A stretch of DNA of 10,986 nucleotides from an uncultured Porphyromonadaceae bacterium (GTDB lineage Bacteria > Bacteroidota > Bacteroidia > Bacteroidales > Muribaculaceae): contig CAMWRO010000069.1 in assembly GCA_947176615.1 (NCBI GenBank), positions 1-10,986 of the forward strand. Direction: 5' to 3'. The notes below the pieces were generated by a model that was not told the origin of the DNA, made no database searches, and saw only the letters and a list, made by a program, of their open reading frames with translations. Every line of letters starts with the position of its first letter. Position 1 is the first letter of the stretch. Shown piece after piece: positions 1-7,226 of this stretch. Position numbers and translations under genes: made by a program.

Positions 1-42
1 AATCCGACTCGTGTAAACGGGCTTTGGATTCACATTTGTTTT

Positions 43-64
43 TAAACAACCTCTTGGTTGTTTA
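43..64. terminator. Perfect hairpin beyond the exporter operon, possible (bidirectional) terminator
   Basis: A 9-bp perfect stem, TAAACAACC (43-51) and GGTTGTTTA (56-64), surrounds the 4-base loop TCTT. It lies 7 bases past the stop codon of the last permease gene, where an operon terminator is expected. The tail read leftward (AAAACAAATG) is not U-rich. The tail read rightward (TATACTTGTTACTT) is moderately T-rich. The hairpin may therefore end a rightward gene entering from the left edge as well as, or instead of, the exporter operon. The stem is AT-rich and fairly weak. Positions 1-42 contain no gene I can identify. Rightward frames stop at 14-16 and 43-45, so the end of a convergent gene is possible. 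Confidence 0.5.
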
Positions 65-70
65 TACTTG

Positions 71-1378
71 TTACTTCTGAGAGCCTCGCAGAGCATTTAC
101 GAGACCGATGCGGGCAGCCTGAATTGCAGGAATGCCGCTCGACAGCAGATTGAGAATGAAACAGAATCCGAGCGCAAGACCGAAGGTCGACCACTGTATC
201 AGCATTCCTAAATCAACCTTGGGCTTGACGAGTGTAAAGGTATATTCCTGACTGAACAACATATCGTTGAAAAAGAATGCAACGACAACGCTAAGCAACA
301 ACCCTATGACACCCGCTATCAGCGTCACAATAAGGTTCTCGGTGACGATATTGAAAATCGTCCTCATGCGCGTGGCTCCAAAAGCACGGCGGATTGCAAT
401 CTCGCTGACACGCTGACGCAGACGGCTGTGGGTCATGCTCGACAGATTGACAGCCGGGACAAGCAGAAGAATCAGATAGGTCATCCAGCGGCGGTGACGC
501 GCCTGCTCGACATCAGGTTCGAGATTTGCCGAAAATGCAATTGCTTCCTTCTCTTGATCATAGGGGCGGTTGCGGTAAATCAGCCTCCATCCGGCCTCAC
601 CGATAGTGCGGTTGAAATCTTTCCCAAGCCGCTCAACCTCGGCGCGGATTTCGGGAAAATCGGCACGGTCGCGGGCAAGGATTGTCGCTGAGCACCCGCC
701 CATATAGGAACACCATGTATTGTTAATTATGTTTCCGGCTTTCAACGAAGTCCACACCTGCGCGTATGCCTTGCGGGCAAGCGTCGAGACCGGTTTTACC
801 ACCCCGGCGACTTTGAACGGGGCATTGTCAATCAATAGTTCCCTGCCGGAGACCTCGGTCGAGCCGAAAAGCCGCCGCGCCACATTCTCGTCAATCACCG
901 CCACGGGGATACCGGCGTCAAAGGTCGCCTTGTCCCACGGTTTACCGTTCAGAAACGTGAAATCAAACACTTTCCAAAACTTTTCGTCTGTGCCAAGACA
1001 GTCGGCGGTGAATGTAACCGAATTGGGAAGCGCCACTGATGCCGCCTGACATCCCGAGCTGTATATCGAGACCGCCTCGGGAATCGTCAGGTTGCCGAAA
1101 CATTCGACAGCCGTCTGATATGACATCGGTCCGTTGGAGGTATTGTTAGCGTCACCGACACCGGTGTCGCCCCAGTCCTTGTTGGTTATCGACATAAAAC
1201 CGACATGCAACATGCGGTCACGCCCGCTCTCTGGGGCAAACGGCGCAACCTTGACTTGCTGTATCATCACCATCACCATTATCAGGAAGATAGCGAGCGA
1301 AGTACCGATGATGGTCACGGCACTGACGGCAGGCTGCTGCCGCATCTCGTTGAAACATTGTTTTAATAAACTTGCCAT
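71..1378 (-). CDS. MacB/FtsX-family ABC transporter permease, type A, last gene of the operon (A1)
   Basis: This 435-residue inner-membrane permease has the MacB layout. It has one N-terminal membrane helix (about residues 18-39), a periplasmic domain of about 250 residues (MacB_PCD-like), then three helices (about 298-315, 345-370 and 396-419) forming the FtsX domain. The cytoplasmic stretch EIAIRRAFGATR (326-337) is the conserved FtsX coupling segment that contacts the ATPase. After helix 1 comes APFAPES-x-RDR, which the other two type-A permeases share. The periplasmic part (FWKVFD..F..G.P, ARRLFG....GREL, KVAGVVKPVS, YAQVW) aligns clearly with the permease at 2724-4031, so the two are paralogues. 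The start is the first ATG, 37 bases after the preceding stop, the widest gap in the operon. No defect is visible. Membership of the exporter is secure; the substrate is unknown. Confidence 0.93.
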   Translation of the reverse strand: MASLLKQCFNEMRQQPAVSAVTIIGTSLAIFLIMVMVMIQQVKVAPFAPESGRDRMLHVGFMSITNKDWGDTGVGDANNTSNGPMSYQTAVECFGNLTIPEAVSIYSSGCQAASVALPNSVTFTADCLGTDEKFWKVFDFTFLNGKPWDKATFDAGIPVAVIDENVARRLFGSTEVSGRELLIDNAPFKVAGVVKPVSTLARKAYAQVWTSLKAGNIINNTWCSYMGGCSATILARDRADFPEIRAEVERLGKDFNRTIGEAGWRLIYRNRPYDQEKEAIAFSANLEPDVEQARHRRWMTYLILLLVPAVNLSSMTHSRLRQRVSEIAIRRAFGATRMRTIFNIVTENLIVTLIAGVIGLLLSVVVAFFFNDMLFSQEYTFTLVKPKVDLGMLIQWSTFGLALGFCFILNLLSSGIPAIQAARIGLVNALRGSQK

Positions 1379-1415
1379 TTATCGTAGTGTTGTTGGATTT
1401 AGCTAATAGATAGAT

Positions 1416-2714
1416 TTATTCATCATGGAGAGCAATGGCGGGTTGAACTTTCGTCGCAGCGAGAGCCGGGAGGCATGTTCCCGCTACTATCATCAGCGCC
1501 ATCAGCGCGAATACCACGCCGATGCAGAACCACAAGCGGCCATAGCTGAAATAGTCATGCTCATTGCTTATCACAAGATTGTTGTAACGGATGAGCCAGT
1601 CGGTCAGAATGGCGAGCGGTGTTACAATCAGCAGTAGAATCATCCCTTCCGAGACAAGCCGGCGGAAAATCGAGCCGCGAGTGGCACCGTTGACCATGCG
1701 CACGGCAATCTCCGACGTGCGGCGGCGTGTGCGGAACCAGAATGTCCCGAGAAGACCGAGAAACACGTTGACGAGAAGGAATCCCACTACAAGGATAAGA
1801 CGCATGACAATCTTGTCCCGCTCGGCGAGATAACTGCCACGGATAGAGGCCATCGACACAAGGTCGTTCACATAAAGATTGCCTATCGAAAACTCGGTCG
1901 CCATATTTTCTCGGAAGTTCTTGACAAACTCCCTGCCGTCGGCAGCCTCGGTGACGCGGATAAGAATCTCGTTGTAACCGTCCATTGCATCATCGTCACT
2001 CTCCTGCATCGGCCACGCGAGATAACCGCTGACTGCAAGAGGCTCATAGTCGCTCCGCTTGACATCCTCGACAAGCGCGCCGAGACGCAGATGAGCTATG
2101 CTGCCGTCATAGTTGTATCGCAAATACGGTTTGCCGATGAAGTCGAGCGCATTGCCGCCGGCATGAGCCGAATCCACCGACGTGTGGATATTCACACCCG
2201 CAATGACCTCGCCGCGGGCTATAATCTCGCCCAACTGCTCGGGGGTCTCGCCGCGCACGCCCTTCATCCTGAACACACGCGGAAACTCGGGGGTAATTGT
2301 AACAGTGCGTATCGAAAGCTCCCCGTTTACACCGAAAACAGCCGTATCACCGGGAGCGACAAGAACCTCTACACCGCTCCATGAACCGCTGCGGCTGTAA
2401 GGGGCCGCGCCCACCTGCGCTACAGCGGCGGCCTCGATGCCGGGATGGCGGCGAAGCCGGGCGAGAAGTTCACGCAGGTCATCGGCACTGCTGCTGTTTT
2501 CGACATAGCGCGGATGGTCTTCCCCGAGGAAATCGACTTTGAGCTGGTAGACATGCTCGATGTCCGAGCCGGTCGGCTCGACCTTATAGACAAGCGAGCC
2601 ATAGAGAGTATCGGCGATAAACCACAGTACGACCGACACGATAAACAGTTCGACGGCAAGTCCTACGTTGGACTTCCATTCGTTTTTCATCTGTGTAAAG
2701 AGTTTTCCATTCAT
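1416..2714 (-). CDS. MacB/FtsX-family ABC transporter permease, type B (B1)
   Basis: This is a 432-residue inner-membrane permease. Helix 1 is at about 17-36, a periplasmic domain fills about 40-300, and three C-terminal helices follow (about 305-326, 355-373 and 394-415). The coupling segment EIAVRMVNGATR (335-346) follows a basic stretch, FRTRRRTS. It differs from the type-A permeases: it lacks their APES-x-R motif after helix 1, has a tryptophan-containing first helix (VLWFIADTLY), and ends P-A-I-A-L-x-D-E. The same traits occur in the permease at 4024-5259, so these two form a second paralogous type. It begins 9 bases after the upstream permease stops, consistent with cotranscription. The periplasmic domain has diverged more than in type A, which could mean a different partner or substrate contact. 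That last point is inference. Confidence 0.91.
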   Translation of the reverse strand: MNGKLFTQMKNEWKSNVGLAVELFIVSVVLWFIADTLYGSLVYKVEPTGSDIEHVYQLKVDFLGEDHPRYVENSSSADDLRELLARLRRHPGIEAAAVAQVGAAPYSRSGSWSGVEVLVAPGDTAVFGVNGELSIRTVTITPEFPRVFRMKGVRGETPEQLGEIIARGEVIAGVNIHTSVDSAHAGGNALDFIGKPYLRYNYDGSIAHLRLGALVEDVKRSDYEPLAVSGYLAWPMQESDDDAMDGYNEILIRVTEAADGREFVKNFRENMATEFSIGNLYVNDLVSMASIRGSYLAERDKIVMRLILVVGFLLVNVFLGLLGTFWFRTRRRTSEIAVRMVNGATRGSIFRRLVSEGMILLLIVTPLAILTDWLIRYNNLVISNEHDYFSYGRLWFCIGVVFALMALMIVAGTCLPALAATKVQPAIALHDE

Positions 2715-2723
2715 GGCTGCGCG

Positions 2724-4031
2724 TTATTTTTCATTGTTGTTGATTGCCTCGACCGGGTTGACACGCGACGCACGCCACGCGGGAATACCCGCGCTCAACA
2801 GGTTGAGGATGAAGGATGCCAAGAGAGCAAGACCGAATACCGGCCAGCGGAAAAGCATCGCGCCCGATACCCCCAACTCAATCGACGGGGTATTCCACCC
2901 GCGCCAAGCGTCAAAAATTGCATCGGCAAAAAGATAGGCAAAAGAAAGACTGAGAATCAGCCCGACAAGGCCGCCCACAAATGTCACCACAAGATTCTCG
3001 GCAAGAATACCGCCGAGTACCGAGTTACGGGTCGCCCCGAATGCGCGCCTCACCCCTATCTCGTGACGACGGCGGCGCAGACGGCTATGCGTCATGCTTG
3101 ACAGGTTGATTGCCGGCACGAGAAGCAATATCAGATAGACCGCATAGTAAAGCCGGCGGGTTCCGGCAACATCGGGTTCTTGATTTGTCCCGGGATCCAG
3201 TGAAAACTCCTCCTGATCGAGCACCCCGTATGTATCGCGCTTGTTACCGGAACCGACAAACTGCGCGTCAAATGTCGCCAAACGGGATGCAATCTCTTTC
3301 CGGGCAGCATCCATGTCATTCTTGTCTTTCAGCAATATCACTGCATCGAAAGATCCAAAATAACGACTGCTCAACTCCTTTGTCCTGTCTTGGTTAATCT
3401 GATCGGGATTAATCGGAGACCATAACTGGGCATAACTCATTCCCATCACAGGACTTACATCCTTCACCACGCCACACACCTTCATGGGCCACTGATGACA
3501 GAGAAATTCCCGCCCCGCCGACTTCTCTGTGCCGAAAAGCCTGCGTGACACACTCTCGGTAATAACCACCACCGGCGGTTTTACCGTTGCATCGGCTGCG
3601 GTATAGGGATGACCGTCGACAAACGTATGGTCAAACACGCGCCAGTACTCCTCGTCGGTGGTGCGGGTGTCAATCATAAATGGCGCGACACCGTCGACTG
3701 ATACCTCTTTGTCGGCAAACGATGAATCGAATATCGTCACGCGCTCCGGTGTTTCAAGATTTCCGTAAAGTTCCTGCAAGGCAAGCAGTGAGTGACGCGA
3801 GCTGCATGCCATGCGCCCGTCCTCGCTACGGACCATAAAACCGTTGGTATAAAGGAAACGGTCGCGGTTGCTCTCGGGGGCATACGGGGCGATGCGCGTC
3901 TGCTGAATCATGACCACGACCATGATAAGCATGATGGCAAGCGCGGTGCCTATTATCGACACGATACCCAGCACCGGCTGAGCCTTCATGTCGTAAATCA
4001 CTTGTTTAAACAGATGTTTCATATCATTCAT
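2724..4031 (-). CDS. MacB/FtsX-family ABC transporter permease, type A (A2)
   Basis: This 435-residue inner-membrane permease is the same length as the type-A permease at 71-1378 and plainly homologous to it. It has an N-terminal helix at about 21-43 with IIGTALAIMLIMVVVMIQQ, then APYAPES-x-RDR, a MacB_PCD-like periplasmic domain (YWRVFD..F..G.P, RRLFG....GRE, KVCGVVKDVS, YAQLW), and three C-terminal helices around 301-317, 343-368 and 394-417. The coupling segment is EIGVRRAFGATR (324-335). The annotated ATG overlaps the end of the preceding gene by 8 bases (ATGAATGA). A second in-frame ATG at 4020-4022 (residue 4) lies one base past that stop (TGATATG), so translation could start at either by coupling. 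Expected role: a transmembrane subunit of a tripartite-type ABC exporter. Confidence 0.93.
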   Translation of the reverse strand: MNDMKHLFKQVIYDMKAQPVLGIVSIIGTALAIMLIMVVVMIQQTRIAPYAPESNRDRFLYTNGFMVRSEDGRMACSSRHSLLALQELYGNLETPERVTIFDSSFADKEVSVDGVAPFMIDTRTTDEEYWRVFDHTFVDGHPYTAADATVKPPVVVITESVSRRLFGTEKSAGREFLCHQWPMKVCGVVKDVSPVMGMSYAQLWSPINPDQINQDRTKELSSRYFGSFDAVILLKDKNDMDAARKEIASRLATFDAQFVGSGNKRDTYGVLDQEEFSLDPGTNQEPDVAGTRRLYYAVYLILLLVPAINLSSMTHSRLRRRRHEIGVRRAFGATRNSVLGGILAENLVVTFVGGLVGLILSLSFAYLFADAIFDAWRGWNTPSIELGVSGAMLFRWPVFGLALLASFILNLLSAGIPAWRASRVNPVEAINNNEK

Positions 4032-5259
4032 CTTTTATCGCGACCGCAGGGTCAATCTTCATTGCCCGACGGGCAGCGGGATAAATCGCAATTGTAATGA
4101 TGAGAAAAAGCACGACCGAGGCAGCGAGGAAACACACGACAAACCGTGTCAGATCCATCTGCATCAGAGTGTTCACCGTCATGTCATAACGGGCAAGCAG
4201 GCCGCACACGAGCAGTGCGGGCAGGAGGGCCGCCACCAGCAGCACGGTTCCCTCGGCAAGAAGATAGCCCATGATGCCGCGCCGGGAGCATCCCATCGCC
4301 ATGCGCACTGCAATCTCCTTGCGGCGACGACGGGTGCGCATCATGAATGTCCCGAAAATTATCAGGAACACGGTGAACACAAAGAACCCAATTATGCCAC
4401 GGGTGATATTGAGATAGCTGACCGTGCCCGACGACAGGTCATAGTCGTCGCGCATGTCGTTCCACGACGTGGCACCGAGCAGATAAAGCACCCCGCGTTC
4501 AAGCTGCGGACCCATATTATCCATGAAACGCTCACTGAATCCGGCCCGGCAGTCATCCTTGGCCTTGATGACAAATGTGCTCCAGTCAAACTGCTGTCCG
4601 CGCGCCGGGATATAGACCATCGGGACATATGCCCCATAGCGTTCAGTTTTCTCCCGCGGAATGACGGCACTGACTTTATAGGTATTGTTGTAACCGTTCT
4701 GCAACTCGTAGGGATTATAAAGCCGCTGACCGACGGCATCGGCCGGGCGGGTAAAAAGAGAGTCGGCAAAATCCTCGGTAACGACAACAGGCACCGGCGA
4801 CACGCTCCCCATCCACTCGTCACGGTCAATCGCCCCGTAAAGCGGCTTGATTTCCATGACATTGAAGAACGACGGGGACACATAGCGCACAAATGTCGAC
4901 ACAATCCGCCCCGAGTCGCTGACCGAGCAATATCCTTCAAACATGCGGCGGTCGCTGAACGGCGCATCACCGACAAAGTACCCCGCCTCGGCCACCTCGG
5001 GATAGTCCTTGAGAAGATTATAGTCAGTCAGCCAGTCCTGACTCACCTCTTCCTGTCCCGGCTTGGTCCAATTGTAGCGGAACTCCACCGAATATACCCC
5101 GTCGGGGTTAAAACCGAGCGGCCTGCTGCCCTGCACCTCGTAATTATAGAGGATGTCAAGGGCATACCACAGCAGGATACCGACTATAACGAGCACGCAC
5201 CATATCCACGCGTTGGCGCGACGCTGAAACCACATCTGATGAAATAACTGTCGCAACAT
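4024..5259 (-). CDS. MacB/FtsX-family ABC transporter permease, type B (B2)
   Basis: This 411-residue inner-membrane permease has helix 1 at about 17-38 (rich in Trp and Val), a periplasmic domain to about residue 285, then helices at about 287-307, 336-355 and 373-393. Its FGTFMMRTRRRRK-EIAVRM segment (coupling motif EIAVRMAMGCSR, 315-326) matches FGTFWFRTRRRTS-EIAVRM in the permease at 1416-2714. Both end in P-A-[IV]-A-[IL]-x-D-E, which defines type B. The start lies one base after the stop of the gene before it and is preceded by a Shine-Dalgarno-like AAAGGAG, so translational coupling is likely. It overlaps the next gene by 8 bases. Its periplasmic domain is about 20 residues shorter than that of the other type-B protein. 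The substrate is unknown. Confidence 0.91.
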   Translation of the reverse strand: MLRQLFHQMWFQRRANAWIWCVLVIVGILLWYALDILYNYEVQGSRPLGFNPDGVYSVEFRYNWTKPGQEEVSQDWLTDYNLLKDYPEVAEAGYFVGDAPFSDRRMFEGYCSVSDSGRIVSTFVRYVSPSFFNVMEIKPLYGAIDRDEWMGSVSPVPVVVTEDFADSLFTRPADAVGQRLYNPYELQNGYNNTYKVSAVIPREKTERYGAYVPMVYIPARGQQFDWSTFVIKAKDDCRAGFSERFMDNMGPQLERGVLYLLGATSWNDMRDDYDLSSGTVSYLNITRGIIGFFVFTVFLIIFGTFMMRTRRRRKEIAVRMAMGCSRRGIMGYLLAEGTVLLVAALLPALLVCGLLARYDMTVNTLMQMDLTRFVVCFLAASVVLFLIITIAIYPAARRAMKIDPAVAIKDE

Positions 5260-5260
5260 C

Positions 5261-6505
5261 CTATTCCTCTCCTTTCAGTGTAATGTAAATTTTCTGAGTG
5301 ACGGCGCGGCGCGCGGGTATCAGGCTGATGACAGTGGTCAGCACGAGGCATGCCAGTGTCGCGTAAAGCAATGTCAACGGATTGAGCAGCAAGCCGCCCC
5401 CGATGGTAACATCGCCTATAACCCCGCCAAACATCCATGAACGCCCTGCAATGACCACGATTGCTGCAATCACATAACCCGCCACGGCTCCGACAAGGGT
5501 CGAGACAAGGTTTTCCATGAACAGCCGGCGGATAATCGACGCGTTGGTGGCCCCGTAGGTCTTGCGGATTGCCATTTCGCTGTAACGCGACTGCATCTGC
5601 GCGTTGACCAGTCCGGCAATGCCGATAGCGGGGACAAGGAGGAGCACAGCGACAAGAAGCGCGTAAACCATGCGGGGATTTATCATCGTGTCTCGGAAAA
5701 ATGTAAAATTGGTGTGGTCATAATAAGCATTCATGTGGAAGACATAGTCGCGTCCTTGGGAATTGAATATTTTCTCACGCCGGTCGACCTCGGCAATCAC
5801 ATCGTCAAGCTCAGTCCCGGGAGCAAGTTTCAGCAACCCGAGACGGTTTCCCATCAATCCGTCGTGGGAACGGGGAAGTCCGTCGTAGCGGAACGGCAGG
5901 AGCACGTCGGAATAGGCCGACTGAAACACAGGGCTGACATCCTTGTAGACACCTCTTACCGTTACCGGCTTGAAATTGCAATATATAGTCTTCCCGACAA
6001 TATTTCCGGGTTCATCCTTGGCCAGTTTTCTCGCCGCGGTCTCGCTGATGACCGCCTCGGTCACCTCCTCGCTTGTCCCGGCAGTCTCAAACGGTTTTCC
6101 GGCCACAAACGTGTAGTCGAAAAACCTGAACCACTCAGCCGGAACCTCTTTGCAGAACAGGCGCAACTGACGGTCATCGCGACTCATGGCAAACGGCACT
6201 GACTGGAGATAGGAACTCCACGTCACATCCTCGACACCGGGAAGATCGACAAAAAGAGCGTCAAACGGGACTTTGGCCATCCCGCCTGAATGTTCCGTGC
6301 CGTTGGCGCGCTCGATGTGGCCGGTGCCGAGATGCACAAGACGGCTGCGGTCACTCTCGGGAGCGATGTCGGCGGTACGGAAATTATAAATCATCGTCAC
6401 GACCATCACAAAGGCAATCGTGACCGCCGTGCCGACAATGATTATCGCCGAGTGGAGCGGATTGCCTGTGAGAAGGCTGACGAGCTGACGAAAGAAAGTC
6501 TTCAT
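5261..6505 (-). CDS. MacB/FtsX-family ABC transporter permease, type A, first permease of the operon (A3)
   Basis: This 414-residue inner-membrane permease is the most diverged of the three type-A copies. Helix 1 (about 18-42) is followed by DIAPES-D-RSR, corresponding to the APES-x-RDR motif of the other two. The periplasmic domain keeps F-R-F-F-D-Y-T-F-V-A-G-K-P and GVYKDVSPVFQSAYSD. Three C-terminal helices follow (about 283-301, 331-353 and 378-396), with the coupling segment EMAIRKTYGATN (310-321). It comes directly after the ATPase gene (23-base gap) and is separated from the next permease by a single base. As the permease nearest the ATPase gene it may represent the ancestral A subunit, with the downstream pairs added by duplication. 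That history is inference from gene order and divergence only. Confidence 0.92.
   Translation of the reverse strand: MKTFFRQLVSLLTGNPLHSAIIIVGTAVTIAFVMVVTMIYNFRTADIAPESDRSRLVHLGTGHIERANGTEHSGGMAKVPFDALFVDLPGVEDVTWSSYLQSVPFAMSRDDRQLRLFCKEVPAEWFRFFDYTFVAGKPFETAGTSEEVTEAVISETAARKLAKDEPGNIVGKTIYCNFKPVTVRGVYKDVSPVFQSAYSDVLLPFRYDGLPRSHDGLMGNRLGLLKLAPGTELDDVIAEVDRREKIFNSQGRDYVFHMNAYYDHTNFTFFRDTMINPRMVYALLVAVLLLVPAIGIAGLVNAQMQSRYSEMAIRKTYGATNASIIRRLFMENLVSTLVGAVAGYVIAAIVVIAGRSWMFGGVIGDVTIGGGLLLNPLTLLYATLACLVLTTVISLIPARRAVTQKIYITLKGEE
5269..5275 (-). promoter_or_regulatory. Shine-Dalgarno-like AAAGGAG before permease B2
   Basis: On the minus strand AAAGGAG lies 9 bases before the ATG of the permease at 4024-5259, inside the last codons (Lys-Gly-Glu-Glu-stop) of the upstream permease. 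Good Shine-Dalgarno matches are uncommon in Bacteroidales, whose initiation regions are usually AT-rich, as seen elsewhere in this operon. The site fits translational coupling across the one-base junction. The coding constraint could also produce it by chance. Confidence 0.4.
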
Positions 6506-6528
6506 TGCGCTTGTCAGAAAATCTGCAT

Positions 6529-7203
6529 TTATCCAATCTGCCGACCGTCAAAGAAACGGATGATGCGGTCAGTCTGCTTGGCTTGTTCCTCGTTGTGGGT
6601 TACCATCACGATTGTGCGGCCGTCTTCCTTGTTGAGGCGGTGCAGGAGGTCCATTACCTCGGCTCCCATCTTGGAGTCAAGATTACCGGTAGGTTCGTCG
6701 GCAAGTATTATCTCGGGATTTCCCACGATGGCGCGGGCGATGGCGACACGCTGGCACTGACCGCCCGAAAGCTGCGACGGCATGTGACGGGAGCGGTGAG
6801 TGAGACCGACACGTTCAAGGACCTCGCGCACGAGACGCTTGCGCTCGCTGTCGCTGACCCCGCTGCGGTAGATGAGCGGCAGCTCGATATTGTCGGTCAC
6901 GTTAAGCGACGGAATCAGGTGGAAACTCTGGAACACGAATCCGAGATTCTTGTTGCGGAACGCGGCCTGCTCGCTGTCTTTCAGACCGGCGGTGTCGATT
7001 CCGGCGATTTCGACCCTGCCCGAAGTGGGGGTGTCGAGAAGGCCGACTATGTTCAACAGTGTCGACTTGCCGCAACCCGAAGGGCCCATAATGCTGACAA
7101 ATGTCCCTTTTTCAATCTCGATGTTAACGTTTTCGAGTGCCTGTGTCTCAATCTCGTTGGTGCGGTAGATTTTGTTGACTCCGCTAAGTTTAATCATGTC
7201 CAT
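6529..7203 (-). CDS. ABC transporter ATP-binding protein, MacB/LolD type
   Basis: This 224-residue cytoplasmic ATPase powers the neighbouring FtsX-type permeases by ATP hydrolysis. All nucleotide-binding elements are present in order: Walker A GPSGCGKST (40-48), Q-loop Gln92 in VFQSFHLIP, signature LSGGQ (145-149), Walker B IILADE with catalytic Glu170, D-loop NLD (174-176) and switch His203 in VTHN. The spacing and the sequences VGLLDTPTSG, NVTDNIELPL and ADEPTGNLDS are typical of the MacB/LolD/FtsE subfamily. The length is that of a stand-alone domain, not a MacB fusion. The first ATG is taken; a second at residue 3 (7195-7197) is possible. An AT-rich, SD-less leader precedes it, 23 bases after the adaptor gene. 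It is the only ATPase gene here, so it probably serves all five permeases. Confidence 0.96.
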   Translation of the reverse strand: MDMIKLSGVNKIYRTNEIETQALENVNIEIEKGTFVSIMGPSGCGKSTLLNIVGLLDTPTSGRVEIAGIDTAGLKDSEQAAFRNKNLGFVFQSFHLIPSLNVTDNIELPLIYRSGVSDSERKRLVREVLERVGLTHRSRHMPSQLSGGQCQRVAIARAIVGNPEIILADEPTGNLDSKMGAEVMDLLHRLNKEDGRTIVMVTHNEEQAKQTDRIIRFFDGRQIG

Positions 7204-7226
7204 TTTATTGATTTTTAGTTTCTAAA

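Noticed and set aside
1..30. Possible 3' end of a tRNA at the left edge (AATCCGACTCGTGTA resembles a T-arm and acceptor end)
   Set aside because: The matching 5' acceptor would have to begin TACACGA, which is not a usual tRNA start. No CCA is encoded, and the rest of the molecule lies outside the window, so it cannot be supported.
2445..3101. 218-codon plus-strand open frame spanning the B1/A2 junction
   Set aside because: It is antisense to two clear permease genes, and its predicted protein has low-complexity charged content typical of shadow frames.
71..6505. Repeated DNA segments between permease genes (for example 422-480 and 3078-3140) as a possible recombination repeat
   Set aside because: The similarity follows conserved protein segments (SSMTHSRLR and flanks) and is broken at many third-codon positions. 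It therefore reflects old paralogy, not a recent DNA repeat.
6505..7218. 237-codon plus-strand open frame
   Set aside because: It is exactly antisense to the ABC ATPase gene, which has every nucleotide-binding motif. No independent start or promoter supports it.
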